A stretch of DNA of 64,000 nucleotides from NCBI GenBank assembly GCA_031763025.1, contig JASSKH010000031.1, positions 3,087,783-3,151,782 of the forward strand, read 5' to 3'. Both the position numbers and the translations under genes were made by a program. This DNA is from Macrocystis pyrifera. Taxonomy: Eukaryota; Sar; Phaeophyceae; Laminariales; Laminariaceae. Shown piece after piece: positions 31,085 to 42,800 of the stretch; positions within the stretch are counted from its first letter, which is position 1, and each line of letters starts with the position of its first letter. A model generated the notes under the pieces. That model was not told where the DNA came from. It worked only from the letters and a program-made list of their open reading frames with translations, and searched no databases.

Positions 31085-31987
31085 ATGATGGCCAACCAAA
31101 CAATTAATCTTGGAAGATACAATAAAAGTGAATCCGCACGGGGTTATTCACTATGGGCCACGGTAATCGAGCGACGAATCCGTCCGATGCGGGCATGCCT
31201 CAAACGGTATGGTCCGGAACTGTACGATAGGACGAACGCACCGCTTAGTCTGAAAGTCCGGATGCTGAAGGCCGAGGTGATTGAGACCTTGCTGTACGGT
31301 TGCGTGACGTGGACCCTCAATGCGGACCACTTCGCCAAGCTTCGATCAGCCCACCACGAAGTCCTTCTGCGAGTCATTGGTTTCCAGCGCCGACTACGCA
31401 CCGACCACACCACCCTCTCGTATGCGAAGGCGCTCAGGATAACACGATGCGAAAGTATCGAAACGACCATCCGTAAACGGCGACTCTTCTTTGCGGGGGC
31501 TGTGGTGCGGCAACACGAGGGGCGATTGCCCAGTCGGTTGATGTTCGGGACGATCGCTGGTGGGGGGAACCCGAAACCAGGCGGGCAGCCCAAGACTTGG
31601 CCTAGGGCAATTGCTGAGGACCTTAGAGTGTTCAAAGCCACCGAGGGATCAACGGAAGACTCCCCCTTAGTCTTTGGAGTTGGGACCGCACTGTGGCCCA
31701 CTGCAGCAAAACAGACGGGAAAGTGGTACCGGGGAATCCTCGAAGCAGCTGAACAGTTCATGGGCAGGTGGCACGAGGCTGAGGCAAAGCTGAGTAGACA
31801 GCGCCGTGCATCCGCTGCAGGTAGTGTTAGAGGGAATGGGGGGAGGGGTAACAGCAGGAGGGGTAGAGGGAACACCGTACAAGTGTATGGGGGCAGGGGG
31901 GGGAACAGGAGGAGTAGAAGGGAAACCGCGGTAGAAGAGAGTAGCAGAGAGACCGCAGATAGGGTAGCAAGGTACCAGGCCGACTAA
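31085..31987 (+). CDS. LINE reverse transcriptase, C-terminal part (300 aa)
   Basis: The frame matches the end of RTE-like non-LTR reverse transcriptases: PLSLKVRMLKAEVIETLLYG, then CVTWTL, then a His-His helix (SAHHEVLLRVIGFQRR) and TIRKRRLFFAGAVVR. The endonuclease and the catalytic FADD region are absent, so this copy is 5'-truncated. The upstream 80 bp show no continuation. The last 60 residues are Gly/Arg-rich low complexity. The start shown is simply the first ATG in frame and is unlikely to be a true initiation site. The related copy at 46440-47720 supports the boundaries. It was once part of a protein that nicks DNA and reverse-transcribes its own mRNA at the target. Confidence 0.75.
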   Translation: MMANQTINLGRYNKSESARGYSLWATVIERRIRPMRACLKRYGPELYDRTNAPLSLKVRMLKAEVIETLLYGCVTWTLNADHFAKLRSAHHEVLLRVIGFQRRLRTDHTTLSYAKALRITRCESIETTIRKRRLFFAGAVVRQHEGRLPSRLMFGTIAGGGNPKPGGQPKTWPRAIAEDLRVFKATEGSTEDSPLVFGVGTALWPTAAKQTGKWYRGILEAAEQFMGRWHEAEAKLSRQRRASAAGSVRGNGGRGNSRRGRGNTVQVYGGRGGNRRSRRETAVEESSRETADRVARYQAD

Positions 31988-32590
31988 TAGGTTGGACTTT
32001 TCTTTGCTACTCGCACCGCCAACTGCTGCGGCCGTTCGGTATGCATTTTGATTTTTTTCCCTTCTTATCCTTATGAAAGAAGTACTACATAGTGGGTGGG
32101 TGACGAGCGTATTTTGGCCCAATCACTATTGCTCTTTTTACTTAGTTAAGTGTTCACCGGGATGCATAGTCCCCTTTTCCCTTCTCGTATCTTTCCCCTT
32201 GCACGTCCCTTTTGGCTCATGCTCGGGGTAAGTATGTATGTGTCTGAGCTTTGGCTTCCCATTTTATTTATTTATTTGGGATTCTTCTCCTATTCTTTTT
32301 CTTTTTCTTGTTCTTTTTCGGTTTGGTTTTTTCGTTGCTTCTCTTTCTTTATGGTGTATTTTGGTTGCTGGCGTATGTATGTATGTTGTGTCGGCCGCAC
32401 CTAGTGCGAAGGCATGGTATTACGTAGGCTATTAATGCATTACGGTGTGTTATCTCTGTGTCGTAGTCTGTGACCACATAGCTCGTATCTTTCTAGGGTG
32501 AAGAATCAGCACGGACACTGGGCTTGCTGGATGTCGACGAGTAGAAGAACGGGGTCATGTGAAGAACACACGGTAATAATTGATTATTTA
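31988..32590 (+). mobile_element. LINE 3' untranslated tail
   Basis: Pyrimidine-rich (TTCTTTTTCTTTTTC near 32290), ending in the segment CACGGACACTGGGCTTGCTG / GATGTCGACGAG. That end segment recurs on its own at about 6757, 21585, 48346 and 55110. Its position after both LINE frames in the window supports it as the LINE 3' end. Confidence 0.5.
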
Positions 32591-34017
32591 ACATCCTTCT
32601 ACTTCTTCCTTCAGTCCCAATACTCACAACATAATTAATTACAGATGTTGCCATTGGACATCCGAGATTGGAAGTACCCTGTGTTTTTTGGGAGAGGAAT
32701 GGTGATGAAAAATCCCCTCCACTACTGTTTCCCGGAAAATTCATACTCATACTTTGTACATTCACTCATGTATGTGGTGATACCAGTATGGTCAATCGTT
32801 CTTGCATGAGTTGGAGTTGTAGGGTTTCAACAGGTTATTGCCGGCTGTAACGGGACATATGTACACGAGAACACCCGAAAACGGGGATGGATGCGGGTCG
32901 AAAATCCTCGCATCAAGAAAATAGCACATCGATGGCGCTAAATTTTTCAACATATTATTTATATATTTTATTTCGGAAGCGGGGGTAACGAATCCGTCGG
33001 CGGAATATCGACCTTACTTATGATTGCGTACGTACAAAAATATGAATCTCTGGCCAGTTGGCGCCATTGTTCCGGGGCGAAGCTTTTTTCCGCACTATTT
33101 CCCCTGAACTGCAACCTAAAGTAACTTGGCCGCGGGAGAAATAATAGACCACGGCAGCGTGACTGCGCAGACAGATGGATCAGATAAAATACCCCGCATT
33201 TTCGTGCTGGAAAAATCTTGTTGAGGCACACAACAGGAACCATCACTCTAGAATGCAAAGGTGACGAGGATGTGCCGGCGTCCTCCCTGAACTTGACCCA
33301 ATCGCCCTCGCGCGCTCGGTTTCGCTCCGATTGCTAACCCGAGACCGGCTACCCCCCGTAACAAAGTCAAGCCACGCGTCGATTGAAGCTTTCCTCCCTT
33401 TGAAAATGTGCACGCATTATTGTATTATTTATCTTGTTTTTTTTATTTCCAGAAATGTGTTTCGTCTTGTCAGGTTCGAGAACTATTTTTTTTCGTGTTT
33501 GTTTGTTTTTTCAATCCCTTTAGAACAGCCGTTTTCGAGCAAAGAAACAATCATTGTTTTTTCGCAGAATTGAGCAGGGGGGGGGGAGGGGGGGGGGGTA
33601 CTTTGTTGTGTCGCGGCGATCGACAGGGTGTAGAACCACTTTTTTCGGGTTTCGTTTTCGTGAGATTGTTACGTTGCGTGCATATAACATTGCAGTGATT
33701 TTCAGTGGTTAAATGGCCGCGTGGCATCCACTGCTTGCTGTGCCGTGCTCCCGTACTACCTGGTTCAAGCATAATTGGTCTGGCGTCGTTCGTTTGTAGC
33801 AGCTCCCCAGTTGAGGTTCCCAGAAGACGCCTTCGATAAACATTTTCAACAACATTCGTGCTCTGGTCAACTCCGTACGTACGTATATCATAGTTACTGA
33901 AAGGGCGAAACGTTATACCGTGCTAAATGTCATGCAGTCCATATTATACGTACGATAAAACTACTGCTGTTTATTGAACCGTGCAGACATATAATACTGG
34001 GTTGTTGTGTAAATTGT
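32591..34017. other. No gene recognised
   Basis: Contains a G-rich run near 33577-33598. Short frames only, without domains. Confidence 0.4.
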
Positions 34018-34205
34018 TTTTCAATACATTTATGAAATACGTCAGCTGTGAGTTCGACCGATTAATTTAAGTAGTTGATACTCAAATTTGCAAGCTGCGT
34101 AATACGTCTCGTCTACATTCCATTTTTACCGAATTTCGCAAGTGTTGTAATAAACCGAACGCACGTATTCTACATGTACTTCCGAGTCAAAGATAATTGT
34201 ACAAA
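34018..34205 (+). repeat. CAGCTGTGAGTTCGACC repeat, copy 1
   Basis: Core ACGTCAGCTGTGAGTTCGAC, then TTGATACTCAA and TTTGCAAGCTGCGTAATACG. It aligns with 35585-35775 over about 180 bp, and partly with 36085-36200, 36219-36250 and 59820-59915. GAGTTCGACC resembles a pol III B-box, but no A-box is evident. Possibly a SINE remnant. Confidence 0.6.
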
Positions 34206-35457
34206 GGGAGCGTTGCTGCGGCATGCTGACGCCCGCCTTGGCGCCGCGCGTGCCGGTAACGACCGAGGATGACGGGAAATCGAGGTCGTAAACGCGACAG
34301 TGCTGGTAAGGTGCACAGCAGTAAAAACGATACCTGGTATTTATTTTAGTGCAGAGAAAAAGAAAAATCTGGAATCGAATCCAATGACCCAGGAACCAAT
34401 GTCGCCATCCAACACACTTCTGGGGTTGTATTAACGATTTTCAGAGCGACTTGAGTGCAGGAAATTTATTTGGTTCCGAGTCGACGACTGTACTTTCCTA
34501 TAGTATAGGAAACAGATCGGGCGAAATAGGCGGTCGGCACGCCGGACGGCGGCAATCGAAAGATTGGTATGACCCCGTTGCATACGGACACCTTGCCGTT
34601 CGTGCGGTTCCGGATTCGATATCAGCTATTTTTAGTTTTTGCTTTTTTTCGTGGCTGTGCTCCGGCCGCTCCTGCGAAGCCTAGTTTCATTTCTGCACCT
34701 TGTGGGTGGAAGCAAGAGGTCTTATTTATATCTGTGAGCCCGGAGCCTTAGGTTGGTAGGCTCTTCAGATATTTTGCTTCCTGTTGGGATCAAGGTGCGG
34801 GCGAAGACCCTTGCCAACCCCTAACTCTAACCCTAACCCTGACCCCCCCACCGCAGCCTAACCGGGCCTAACCTCGCCACCAACGCGGCCTTTGCATCGC
34901 ACCACGAAATTTCTCATTTGCGGACCACGGTTCCGAAGCGCAGTCGGCGCTACCCAAAGTTTAATTCGAAACAACCGTGAAGATCCGGGCTGCTGACATA
35001 TTGTAAAACCTACTCCGGATGTCACGTACCAGGTACAGCATGTAATACGCGCAGTGAGACGCTAGATGTTTGTTTATACCGTACTGGAAATATAGCTAAG
35101 TATTGACCAGGGATGCTATATCGACGTTTACACTGAACGGTGGCGACAGCTGTATATATGCTGCTGTCGTACTCTACGTCAAGTGAGGACGCGTGTATAT
35201 ATATATGCCTCTTTTCTGCCTTTGATATCGTAGTGAACATCAACCAACTTCCTGTTTTAGGGATTCGGGCAGACGAAGTAGGCCAGCCGTGACGATTCGA
35301 ACAGGTTCGAGATTCAGGGAATATGATAAGCAATCGCAAATTCAGTACCTGGTACTTCGTCACACGAGTAATTTGATAGCAAGATCCCTTGTGTAATGCG
35401 TTGGTCATGCGTACTGTAGTTGCCACTACTATGCTACGTCAGTTTTATTCGGGTATA
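34206..35457. other. No gene recognised; telomere-like tract
   Basis: CCCTAACTCTAACCCTAACC lies at about 34822-34848, a second short interstitial telomere-like tract. The 134 aa minus frame at 35022-35426 has no domain. Confidence 0.45.
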
Positions 35458-35568
35458 CTATTACGGGGGTCCATAGTTAACGGGACCAAATTTTGTTAGT
35501 AAAAATAGGCAAATATATAGGTTTTTATGTACACTATAGGTCCTGTTAACTATGGACCCCCGTAATAG
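35458..35568 (-). mobile_element. MITE, CTATTACGGGGG-tip family
   Basis: 111 bp, with tips CTATTACGGGGGTCCATAG and CTATGGACCCCCGTAATAG nearly perfect and an interior highly similar to 620-730. This is one of the best-preserved copies. Non-coding. Confidence 0.92.
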
Positions 35569-35584
35569 CGGTAATCAAATTTCG

Positions 35585-35775
35585 TTGGGTATGTTTTTAT
35601 AAATTTTGAAGTACGTCAGCTGTGAGTTCGACTGATTAAATAGTTGATACTCAACTTTGCAAGCTGCGTAATACGCCTCGTCTATATTCCATTTTTGCCT
35701 AATTTTACAATTATTGTGATAAACCGAGCGCGCGCGCACGAATTCTATATGTGATTCCTTGTCAAAGATATAGGC
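35585..35775 (+). repeat. CAGCTGTGAGTTCGACC repeat, copy 2
   Basis: Aligns with 34018-34205 through the core and the downstream ATAAACCGA ... TCAAAGATA segment. Non-coding. Confidence 0.6.
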
Positions 35776-36084
35776 CAGCGGCTCCCCTGGATGCTGCCCG
35801 GGTCAACAGGACAATTTTAACTAATCATTCTGCGCACTGATACTATATATAACCCGAACAAGGGATATTGTTTCAAAAATGTCTGAAACCGACACACGTG
35901 CGGAGCTGATTGGCTGGGCACGTTTATCGGACGTTGCTCCGTTTGTTAACTGCTAACCAACCCACAGCAACCCGGGAATACTTGTTGCAGGTGAAAAACA
36001 AACGTTCTTCTGGCAGTTTGGTCACTTTTGCCCACAGCAACTAATCGTTCGTGGCTTGGGATTGCTTTTTTTTTTTTTTTTTAT

Positions 36085-36250
36085 AAGAAACTAAGAAAGC
36101 ACGTCAGCTGTGAGTTCAACCGATCGGCAGATCGATCGATACTCAACTTTGCAAGCTGCGTGAACCGCGCGCGTTTTCCATTATTTCCCTCGCTTTTTTT
36201 GTAATAAAAAACTAAGAAAGCACGTCAGCTGTGAGTTCAACCGATCGACA
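36085..36250 (+). repeat. CAGCTGTGAGTTCGACC repeat, tandem partial copies
   Basis: Two copies of AAAACTAAGAAAGCACGTCA / GCTGTGAGTTCAACCGATCG occur about 125 bp apart (36088 and 36207). The second is cut short at the start of the region leading into the 658 bp repeat copy b. Confidence 0.65.
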
Positions 36251-36284
36251 GATTGCAGCAAAACGCAGGAAACACGCTTTTAAT

Positions 36285-36942
36285 ACAAGAATCCCAATCC
36301 AACCAAACTATTAGCAAAATGCACTGTTTACTGTCTGTATATCGCCACGAAAAGCAAAAAACGACACTGAAGACAGACGTGCTTGTGCGACGCGACGACG
36401 AAACGGCAACAGGAGCTCTGGCCACGCGAATCCTTGCAGCCGGGGGGTGACCAAGATGCGGTCAGCTACCAGAACGCCCACTTCGCCAAGGGGCGATTGA
36501 CCCTGTACGGCGGTGTGGAGAATTCTAATTCCGGTCCGATTGTCGAGATCACGTCTGACGCCGGGGTCTCTTTCTTCAACGTAACGGTGGTGAGAGCTAT
36601 GCTGTAGGGCAGTCAGAGCTGTTGTTGCAGCGCGTATATTGCTGATTTTTTGCCAACCGTGGCCTCGAGTGCTACGACAGTCCATGTTTTAGTATAATGG
36701 TCTCGACTATATATCGAAGACAGAAGCCCACCCAAAGATAACAGGTCCCACCGCGTGTTGGAGGCACACCGTGGGACATGGTTGCGTGGGTTGATTGCGC
36801 GCCGGGCAACGCCGTGCTCATACCACCTTGAACTGAGTGTCTCAACGTCTTCGCCAGCAGTCGTCAAATTTCGACAGAAAAAATGGGCCTGGAACTCAGT
36901 GCTATCGATTCCTGCGTACCCATGGCCTATCCAAAGCATCCT
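36285..36942 (+). repeat. 658 bp dispersed repeat, copy b
   Basis: Counterpart of 29879-30536. The conserved protein-like frame (TLKTDVLVRRDDETATGALA) breaks near 36447, where an extra G in a G-run shifts the frame, and continues in the next frame to the stop at about 36605. Both copies keep the TSDAGVSFF segment. Confidence 0.5.
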
Positions 36943-37881
36943 TGTTTCCCCTTCTTGAAAATCACAATCGGCCCAACCCTCGACTCCCACGCGTGTCTTG
37001 TTGAAATCCGGGTAGCGAAACTTCATTATTCCGCCAGTTCAGACGACGTACGAAGCAACCTGCTGGATCTCAGCAGCGGATCTACCTGCGCTCGGCAAGG
37101 TACGACTAGGTTTGGTTTGGCCTCGTGGCATATCACTCATTGCACGGAATGTCGGCGTATGTACCCGACGAACGAACGTGTTACCCGCAGGGGACGACCC
37201 GGGGGGAATCCTCCTCGGTCTTCCTCCCGCGCCCCACGTGGTGGAAAAAGCGGTTGCGCTGACTTGCTTCTCCCAAAACCTCCCAGTCCCTTACCCCCGA
37301 GCGTGCCTGTGCTTCTTTGAGGTGGGCGTTCATATAATGGAAATGTATGAATGCCGCGTGCGGGGGTCATGGTATGGTCGGCGGTATATTTATGTTGAGC
37401 TTGAAGACTCCGGTCGAAACAATGAGACCTTCTCAAGCCAGGCAGAACACTGCTGTGCGTAGCGGAGAGAAACATGCCAACATCTTGTGTTTTACTCCTG
37501 ATTGATACAATACGGTACCAGATAGGTAGACCGTCCCACGACCGAACTGACATTGTCCGCGTCCGTACCCTTCGAGGAGTGCGCAAAGGATCGTGCTCAC
37601 CATCTCGTGGACGTAATGCTGTAAGGCATGTGAGTGGCGCGGCGCTCTATTTTTAGAATTGCGCAACAGCGGAGATTCAAGCTCATATCGTGGGTATTTG
37701 GTTATTGTCACACGTACTCAACCGGAATGCCCAACTAACCTATTCCGACCAGCAACGATAAAATGTGGATTTGACGTCAGCATCGTCCGTGTAAGACGAA
37801 GCCTGGGTTGGCGAAAACCTGATGCCTTGTCCCCTCTCGGCGACGTTGTGATGGCGAAGACATTGACACCGGCCAATACAA
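36943..37881. other. No gene recognised
   Basis: Competing frames at 36883-37320 (plus) and 37137-37586 (minus) lack domains. A 5' exon of the monooxygenase below might lie here, but I cannot identify a DOMON domain. Confidence 0.35.
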
Positions 37882-38421
37882 ATGGATGTGCATTTTGAAT
37901 CAGCACCTTCCCTATTTCCTACTCGCTCCCTCCCATCTTGCCTTGTTCCTCGCACGAACGATTCCAACGGCGATACACGGCAGTACCACGCGATAGGTTT
38001 CGGGGCAGTTGTCAACAAAGACGCCGCTGGATATGTGCACCATCTCGTGCTCCAGGCGTTTACCGTCGACAATTGCGACCGGCTCTGTGACGAGGACCAC
38101 TCTACGACGCCCTCGTCATACTCGGCGTCCAGTTCTGCACTCTGTGATGACATTATCTTCGCGGTTATCTTCGCCTGGGCGCCGGAAGCGCCTGGCATAG
38201 GTTTGCCCAGTGATGTTGGGCTTCTGCTCGGTATCGCCTCCGGCGGTTCATATCCCCATATTATCAGATACACCATAACAACCCTGGCAGAGTCGAGGGT
38301 TTGGTCGATGACTCCGGCGACCGTGTGCACTACACGGAAGAGCTGCGCCTGAAAAACATGGGGGTGATAGAGCTGCACGATCCGTTCAACGAGCATTTAG
38401 GAAAGCCAGTGCCGGAGGGAA
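37882..38421 (+). pseudogene. Copper type II ascorbate-dependent (DBH-like) monooxygenase fragment
   Basis: The first frame (37882 to about 38250) gives AAGYVHHLVLQAF, carrying the His-His pair of the CuA site, then IFAVIFAWAPEAPGIGLP and SDVGLLLG, all typical of the Cu2 monooxygenase N-terminal domain. The match resumes in a second frame from about 38253: YYQIHHNNPG (third CuA His), VDDSGDRVHYTEELR and GVIEL ... GKPVPEGK. A one-base frame change near 38250 separates them. Only about 180 residues of a roughly 600-residue family are visible; the C-terminal CuB domain is not seen. The family hydroxylates catecholamine-like or peptide substrates in the secretory pathway. It is either a pseudogene fragment or a real gene with a sequencing error and further exons. 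Confidence 0.65.
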
Positions 38422-38626
38422 AAGTCTTGTTACTCCTTCCACTGCCCGAGCTCTTGATTCGAGGAGGGAGCATTTTTGAGGTGCGGAAAGAGAGTAGATT
38501 TGTTTGCTACGAGAGAATATTGTCGATTGTCTTCGCTGTGTGGCCTCAATACCGGAGTTTTTTGAACGGTTTCACGGGCTCTAGCCCAATACCGTGGCCG
38601 TATTAAATGGTGTACTCAGGTATCCC
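38422..38626. other. Open continuation after the monooxygenase match
   Basis: The second frame stays open to 38606 (ending SSPIPWPY), but similarity to the family stops after PVPEGK. This could be unspliced intron or non-homologous DNA. Confidence 0.35.
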
Positions 38627-38733
38627 ATTACGGGGGACCATAGTAAATAGGACCAAACGTTGTTTGTAAAAATAGGGAAATATATAGGTTTTTGTGTGTA
38701 CCGTAGGTCCTACTAACTATGGTCCCCCGTAAT
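38627..38733 (-). mobile_element. MITE, CTATTACGGGGG-tip family
   Basis: The tips are ATTACGGGGGACCATAG and CTATGGTCCCCCGTAAT, with an interior like 53347-53457. It lies about 200 bp after the monooxygenase match. Non-coding. Confidence 0.88.
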
Positions 38734-38919
38734 ACATTGTTTGGGTAACATCGTTGCCTAGTGGTTTCCGAATGATGGTCTGTTTCGACGTGTTTACTAC
38801 GTAGTAGAGCTCTGTTTATGTAGGTATTGTGTATGTACAGGAAACGAGCAGCAAAAAACAGTCCAAGCAGGCTACTTGCGGCCGAATCCTCGGCAAGGAT
38901 TCCTGCCATACCAGTATTA

Positions 38920-39310
38920 TTGTCGTTCACATCTCAGAGTACGGAGGTCGAATGCGGCGCCAGCTCTAGCTTCTGCAAAACGAATATATCACACACAACG
39001 GTACCGCAGCAAATAGTAGTGGACGCCACAGCCAAAAAGTGGAATGTAAATTGTTATTGTAAATCCTACCAAGTGTCAGGCATCAAATTCTGTGGTGATG
39101 ACTGTGGCGTTGTTGCCAGTTTTAGAAGGCTATTTAAGCGCGATGCGCAGAGCAAGGTAACCGGAGGATCTAAAATATGTGGCTGCGTCTTACTACGGCG
39201 AGGTGGACTGCTGCATCGACAACAGGCGAGATTGTCGGGAGGCTACCGCGACAGAAAATCAAGTGAGAAATGAACAGATTCAGCACGCAGCCTAGCAAGG
39301 CTGATATTCT
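38920..39310 (+). CDS. Cysteine-rich candidate exons, unrecognised
   Basis: One frame contains VDATAKKWNVNCYCKSYQ and IKFCGDDCGVVASF, ending near an AAG|GTAACC donor-like site (about 39159). A second frame at about 39165-39270 (DLKYVAASYYGEVDCC, then IDNRRDCREA) ends at GTGAGA. Regular Cys spacing is protein-like, but I cannot name a domain and no acceptor is clear. Confidence 0.25.
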
Positions 39311-39639
39311 ATTACGGCTGAGACAACCATGCGGCTTCAGAGCGAGCGCATATACCGCATACCAGACGACAGCCGTGTCAGTGTACGCGGCTACCACTGG
39401 GTCGAAGCACGAGTATTTTTTCATTCGTATTTCAATTAAACTCGGGTCGATAGTTGCGCAGCGGCATTCCCGCGGCGGTGTTTGAAATCAAGCTTGAAAC
39501 AAGCCCACGACGCCGTCATGCCGGAAAAGCAAGCAAATGCACATCGTAAAGTTACCCTATTCGAAATCCCTCAAAGTTGTGGCGAAGCTACACTTGTACC
39601 ATGTGCAGCAAGCACATACCATAAACTTGCGGAATAAAA

Positions 39640-39840
39640 TCCCACACGGTTGTGACTGAACGCACCACGTCCGTACCAAGTGCGGCAGAAAGTGCAGCTC
39701 GCAGAGATGCGGCATCTACAAACGCACCGGATGCAGCGCAGAGCACTACGAGAAATACTTTTCGCAACGCCAGGGAAAGGACATCAGTGGGGTCATGCAA
39801 AGCTCATACCAGACATTGGTACTCGTACGGCAAATAAATT
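39640..39840 (+). CDS. Cysteine-rich candidate frame, unrecognised
   Basis: A frame without its own ATG reads KCGRKCSSQRCGIYKRTGCS then AEHYEKYF, a Cys/His pattern of the zinc-ribbon kind. It may belong with the cysteine-rich frames at 38920-39310. No domain name is justified. Confidence 0.25.
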
Positions 39841-42800
39841 TCTTTGAAATATTCTGGATGTTTCAGAGGTTGCGGCGTAGTACAACAATAGCTCGGTTTA
39901 TTGCAGGGAAGCATCGATAAGGATTTTATGAGCCAGGAGCAGTACTACCCCTACAGTTAGTTTTTGTTCAACGGAAACTATCTCTGATACTACCACCACT
40001 ATTGCGTGTTTCACGTGTAGCACTACTCCTAGAACGTCCCATCAGCTGCACACCCATCGCAGTACTGCCACAATAACGCCCATCAACTTCTCAACGACTG
40101 CATCTCCCATCAACATAGCATCATCTATCGCAATGACGTCATCAACACGCACACCAACGTATCGTCGACCAACGCAAATGGCGTCTTATTCAGCAAATCG
40201 AGACAGGAGGCACGCATCTTCGAGAGCTTGGTCTCATCATCATAGTCCTTGTCCGAATTATCAACGCTACTACAGCAGGGACAGCAACAGAACTGGAGAC
40301 GGCTAAGTCAGCTTCTTGACGACCACATAAGACAGAGGCAGCTGCAGCAGCGGCTACAGCGTGACCAGCGGCAGCCCCATCGGCTTCATCGTCTCAATTG
40401 GCCTTGTCATCAGCTTGAATGGCTTTTTTAGACAGGTGTTTAGTTGGAGCGTAGGGCGCACTCGTGGGGGCGGCTACCAATATACGGAACCCCGTAAAAC
40501 AGGTGCACATATTGTGGCGCATTATTATAGGAGTTATTTTGTCTCGACGTCAGTGCAACGCACGGTACGCATAGAACCCCTTTCATTTGTTTTCCAAAGG
40601 GAGTCGTTAGAATGCGCCTGGTACGTTGAAACGGGTCACAAGTGTCAGCAGTGATTTTGTTATTTCAGGGTAACCTGGTAGTGTACGCATGCAACAACAT
40701 GCACTCGATTGAGTTCCACGCGAGCGAAACGGTAGAGTAGGAAATCAGTTGTGACGAGATTCCACTTGCTCAAGCTTTAGGTTACATAGCATGCATTCAG
40801 TGAGTTGGCAAAGCTCAAGAATGGAAGAGGCCGCACCGATTGCGACGATATTTCACTCCACATGTTTTTTTTTTTAGCTAGGGAAAAACCCCAGGGAAGG
40901 ATTTCCAGGTAACAAAAGATTACGTCTGCGACAATAGCATTATTTGCAGACGCGCCTGCCATTCGGGGGGGGTATTAAGAAATAGGTAACATCAGCCTCC
41001 TGCTGCCGTGATACAGATTCCGTGGCGACTGTACAGCAGTACAGCAATCCATCTAGTCAACGGTCAGTGCCATGGATTGCTACTGAAGAAGCCGGAGTAT
41101 AACAGAAAGCACTGCGAGGCTGATCTACGTACTGCTGTGAATTTACACGCACGAGTATGCTCAGGTGCGGCAATGGTAGCAATAAAGCGGCGGAATTATA
41201 TACAAATAATGCGGTACAATGGCGTTCGAGTTGTGCGGTCAACACTGCTGGGAACGGTGCGAAGTATAGCTGCTAGGAATGTTGCTATAGATCGGACTGT
41301 CGACCAGTGCAACAGCCCGTAGAGCACGTCATGCCATACCGTAGGCGTTGTCACGTGGTGGTCAAGTGTCGACCTCGGCCCACTTCGATCACTCCTCTAG
41401 CTTCTCCTCTTCCTCTCTGTTGTATTTCGTTTTCGCCCGCGAGTGGCAATTTTGACACGACAAACATGGTATATATTTCAACTCCAAACGCCAGCCAGGT
41501 ATTGTGGCTCAAACCACTTTCAGCGCAGGCCTGTGCTACCTCTTGCCAACGGTGTACCAACAAGATATCCGAATGTGAAATAATAAAGACGTTCCGAGGT
41601 CGGTCGGGGCTCGCTCATTTCCGGACACTGTGTAGCGCTTTGATCCAATCATACTCTTGAAGACACGGAAGCAAAAATCCGGAATCCAACAAGCCCAGAC
41701 ATAAATGGTGATACCTATCAGAGGTGAAAGCTTGACGAAATATATATCAATATCGCAATGTAGATCCCCCGGTGAATAACTCTACTACTGATTCCTAGCC
41801 TGCGCTTTACCGTGATTAAGTGGTTGATACACTGGCCGTTGTTCCATCCTAGACTTGCGCACGGGTTTCGGTTCACAAGGGAGCGACACCATTTTTCATC
41901 TGACGCCGCACCCCCTGTATCGTGTGCCCATACCCGTCGTTTTTTTATATTCTCCACGTGCTGGATGACACGGTAACCGTCTTTTCGCACGGCCTTCACA
42001 TGCATGAGAACGGACAGCGGCTCGAAGCTCCACGACAGTGATGGCGAGGAGCCCTGGTCCACTCTGCCGAAGTCGAGCATTACTCCTTCTTGCAGGCGGG
42101 CTTCCATCTTGTCACCAGCAACGACAGCGTCACTATCCAGATCGGTCGTTGGGTTTCTTCGTGACAGGAGCCCACAGCCTTGCAAATTCGTTTCGGTTTC
42201 GTCCTTCGGATTTTGTGATGTGTACTCTGTCCCGAAGTGTTGGGACTGTTATTGTAATTTTCAACGCAAGCGTTAGCATTTCGGGACAGGTTGGTATACC
42301 GTAGTGCCCTCAAGTGGGCGTACTGGAGTAGGCCGGCGGTAGGCTACTGTTTCCCGCGGCGACGTCTGCTGATAGATGCACTGTCCTCACTGGTTTACCG
42401 TTCTCTGGCCCTCTGCGAAACCATCTCGTAGTCACATTTCCGCACGGCCGCGATAGCCTCGTCTCTTACTTCCTTTAATCTACCATAACGTCGTATTTCG
42501 CTCTCGAACCAACGGTCCGTGCAGAAAAAGGATCGGTTTGAGACGGATTGCTATTACGACACCGACCTCTCTTCAGAAGACCCGGACAGCGTCGCATTCG
42601 GCGTAGGTTCTGCAAACGGGATGTAAGTTGCTTGCGTTTGCATTTTATGTGCGCCACAGTCAGACGTTTGCGCTGGCGTTGTACGTAGGCCGCGCAAGGA
42701 TCCTCACAGCCCACGACAACCTCCATGGATGTCGACTCTCGACGTGTGAAGCTGGCCCCATTGCCGGAAAAGAAATACCCATGTTCGGGCATGACTTTGC

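Noticed and set aside
37740-38396. 218 aa minus frame opposite the monooxygenase fragment
   Set aside because: The plus strand carries the copper monooxygenase motifs; the minus frame has no domain and is a shadow.
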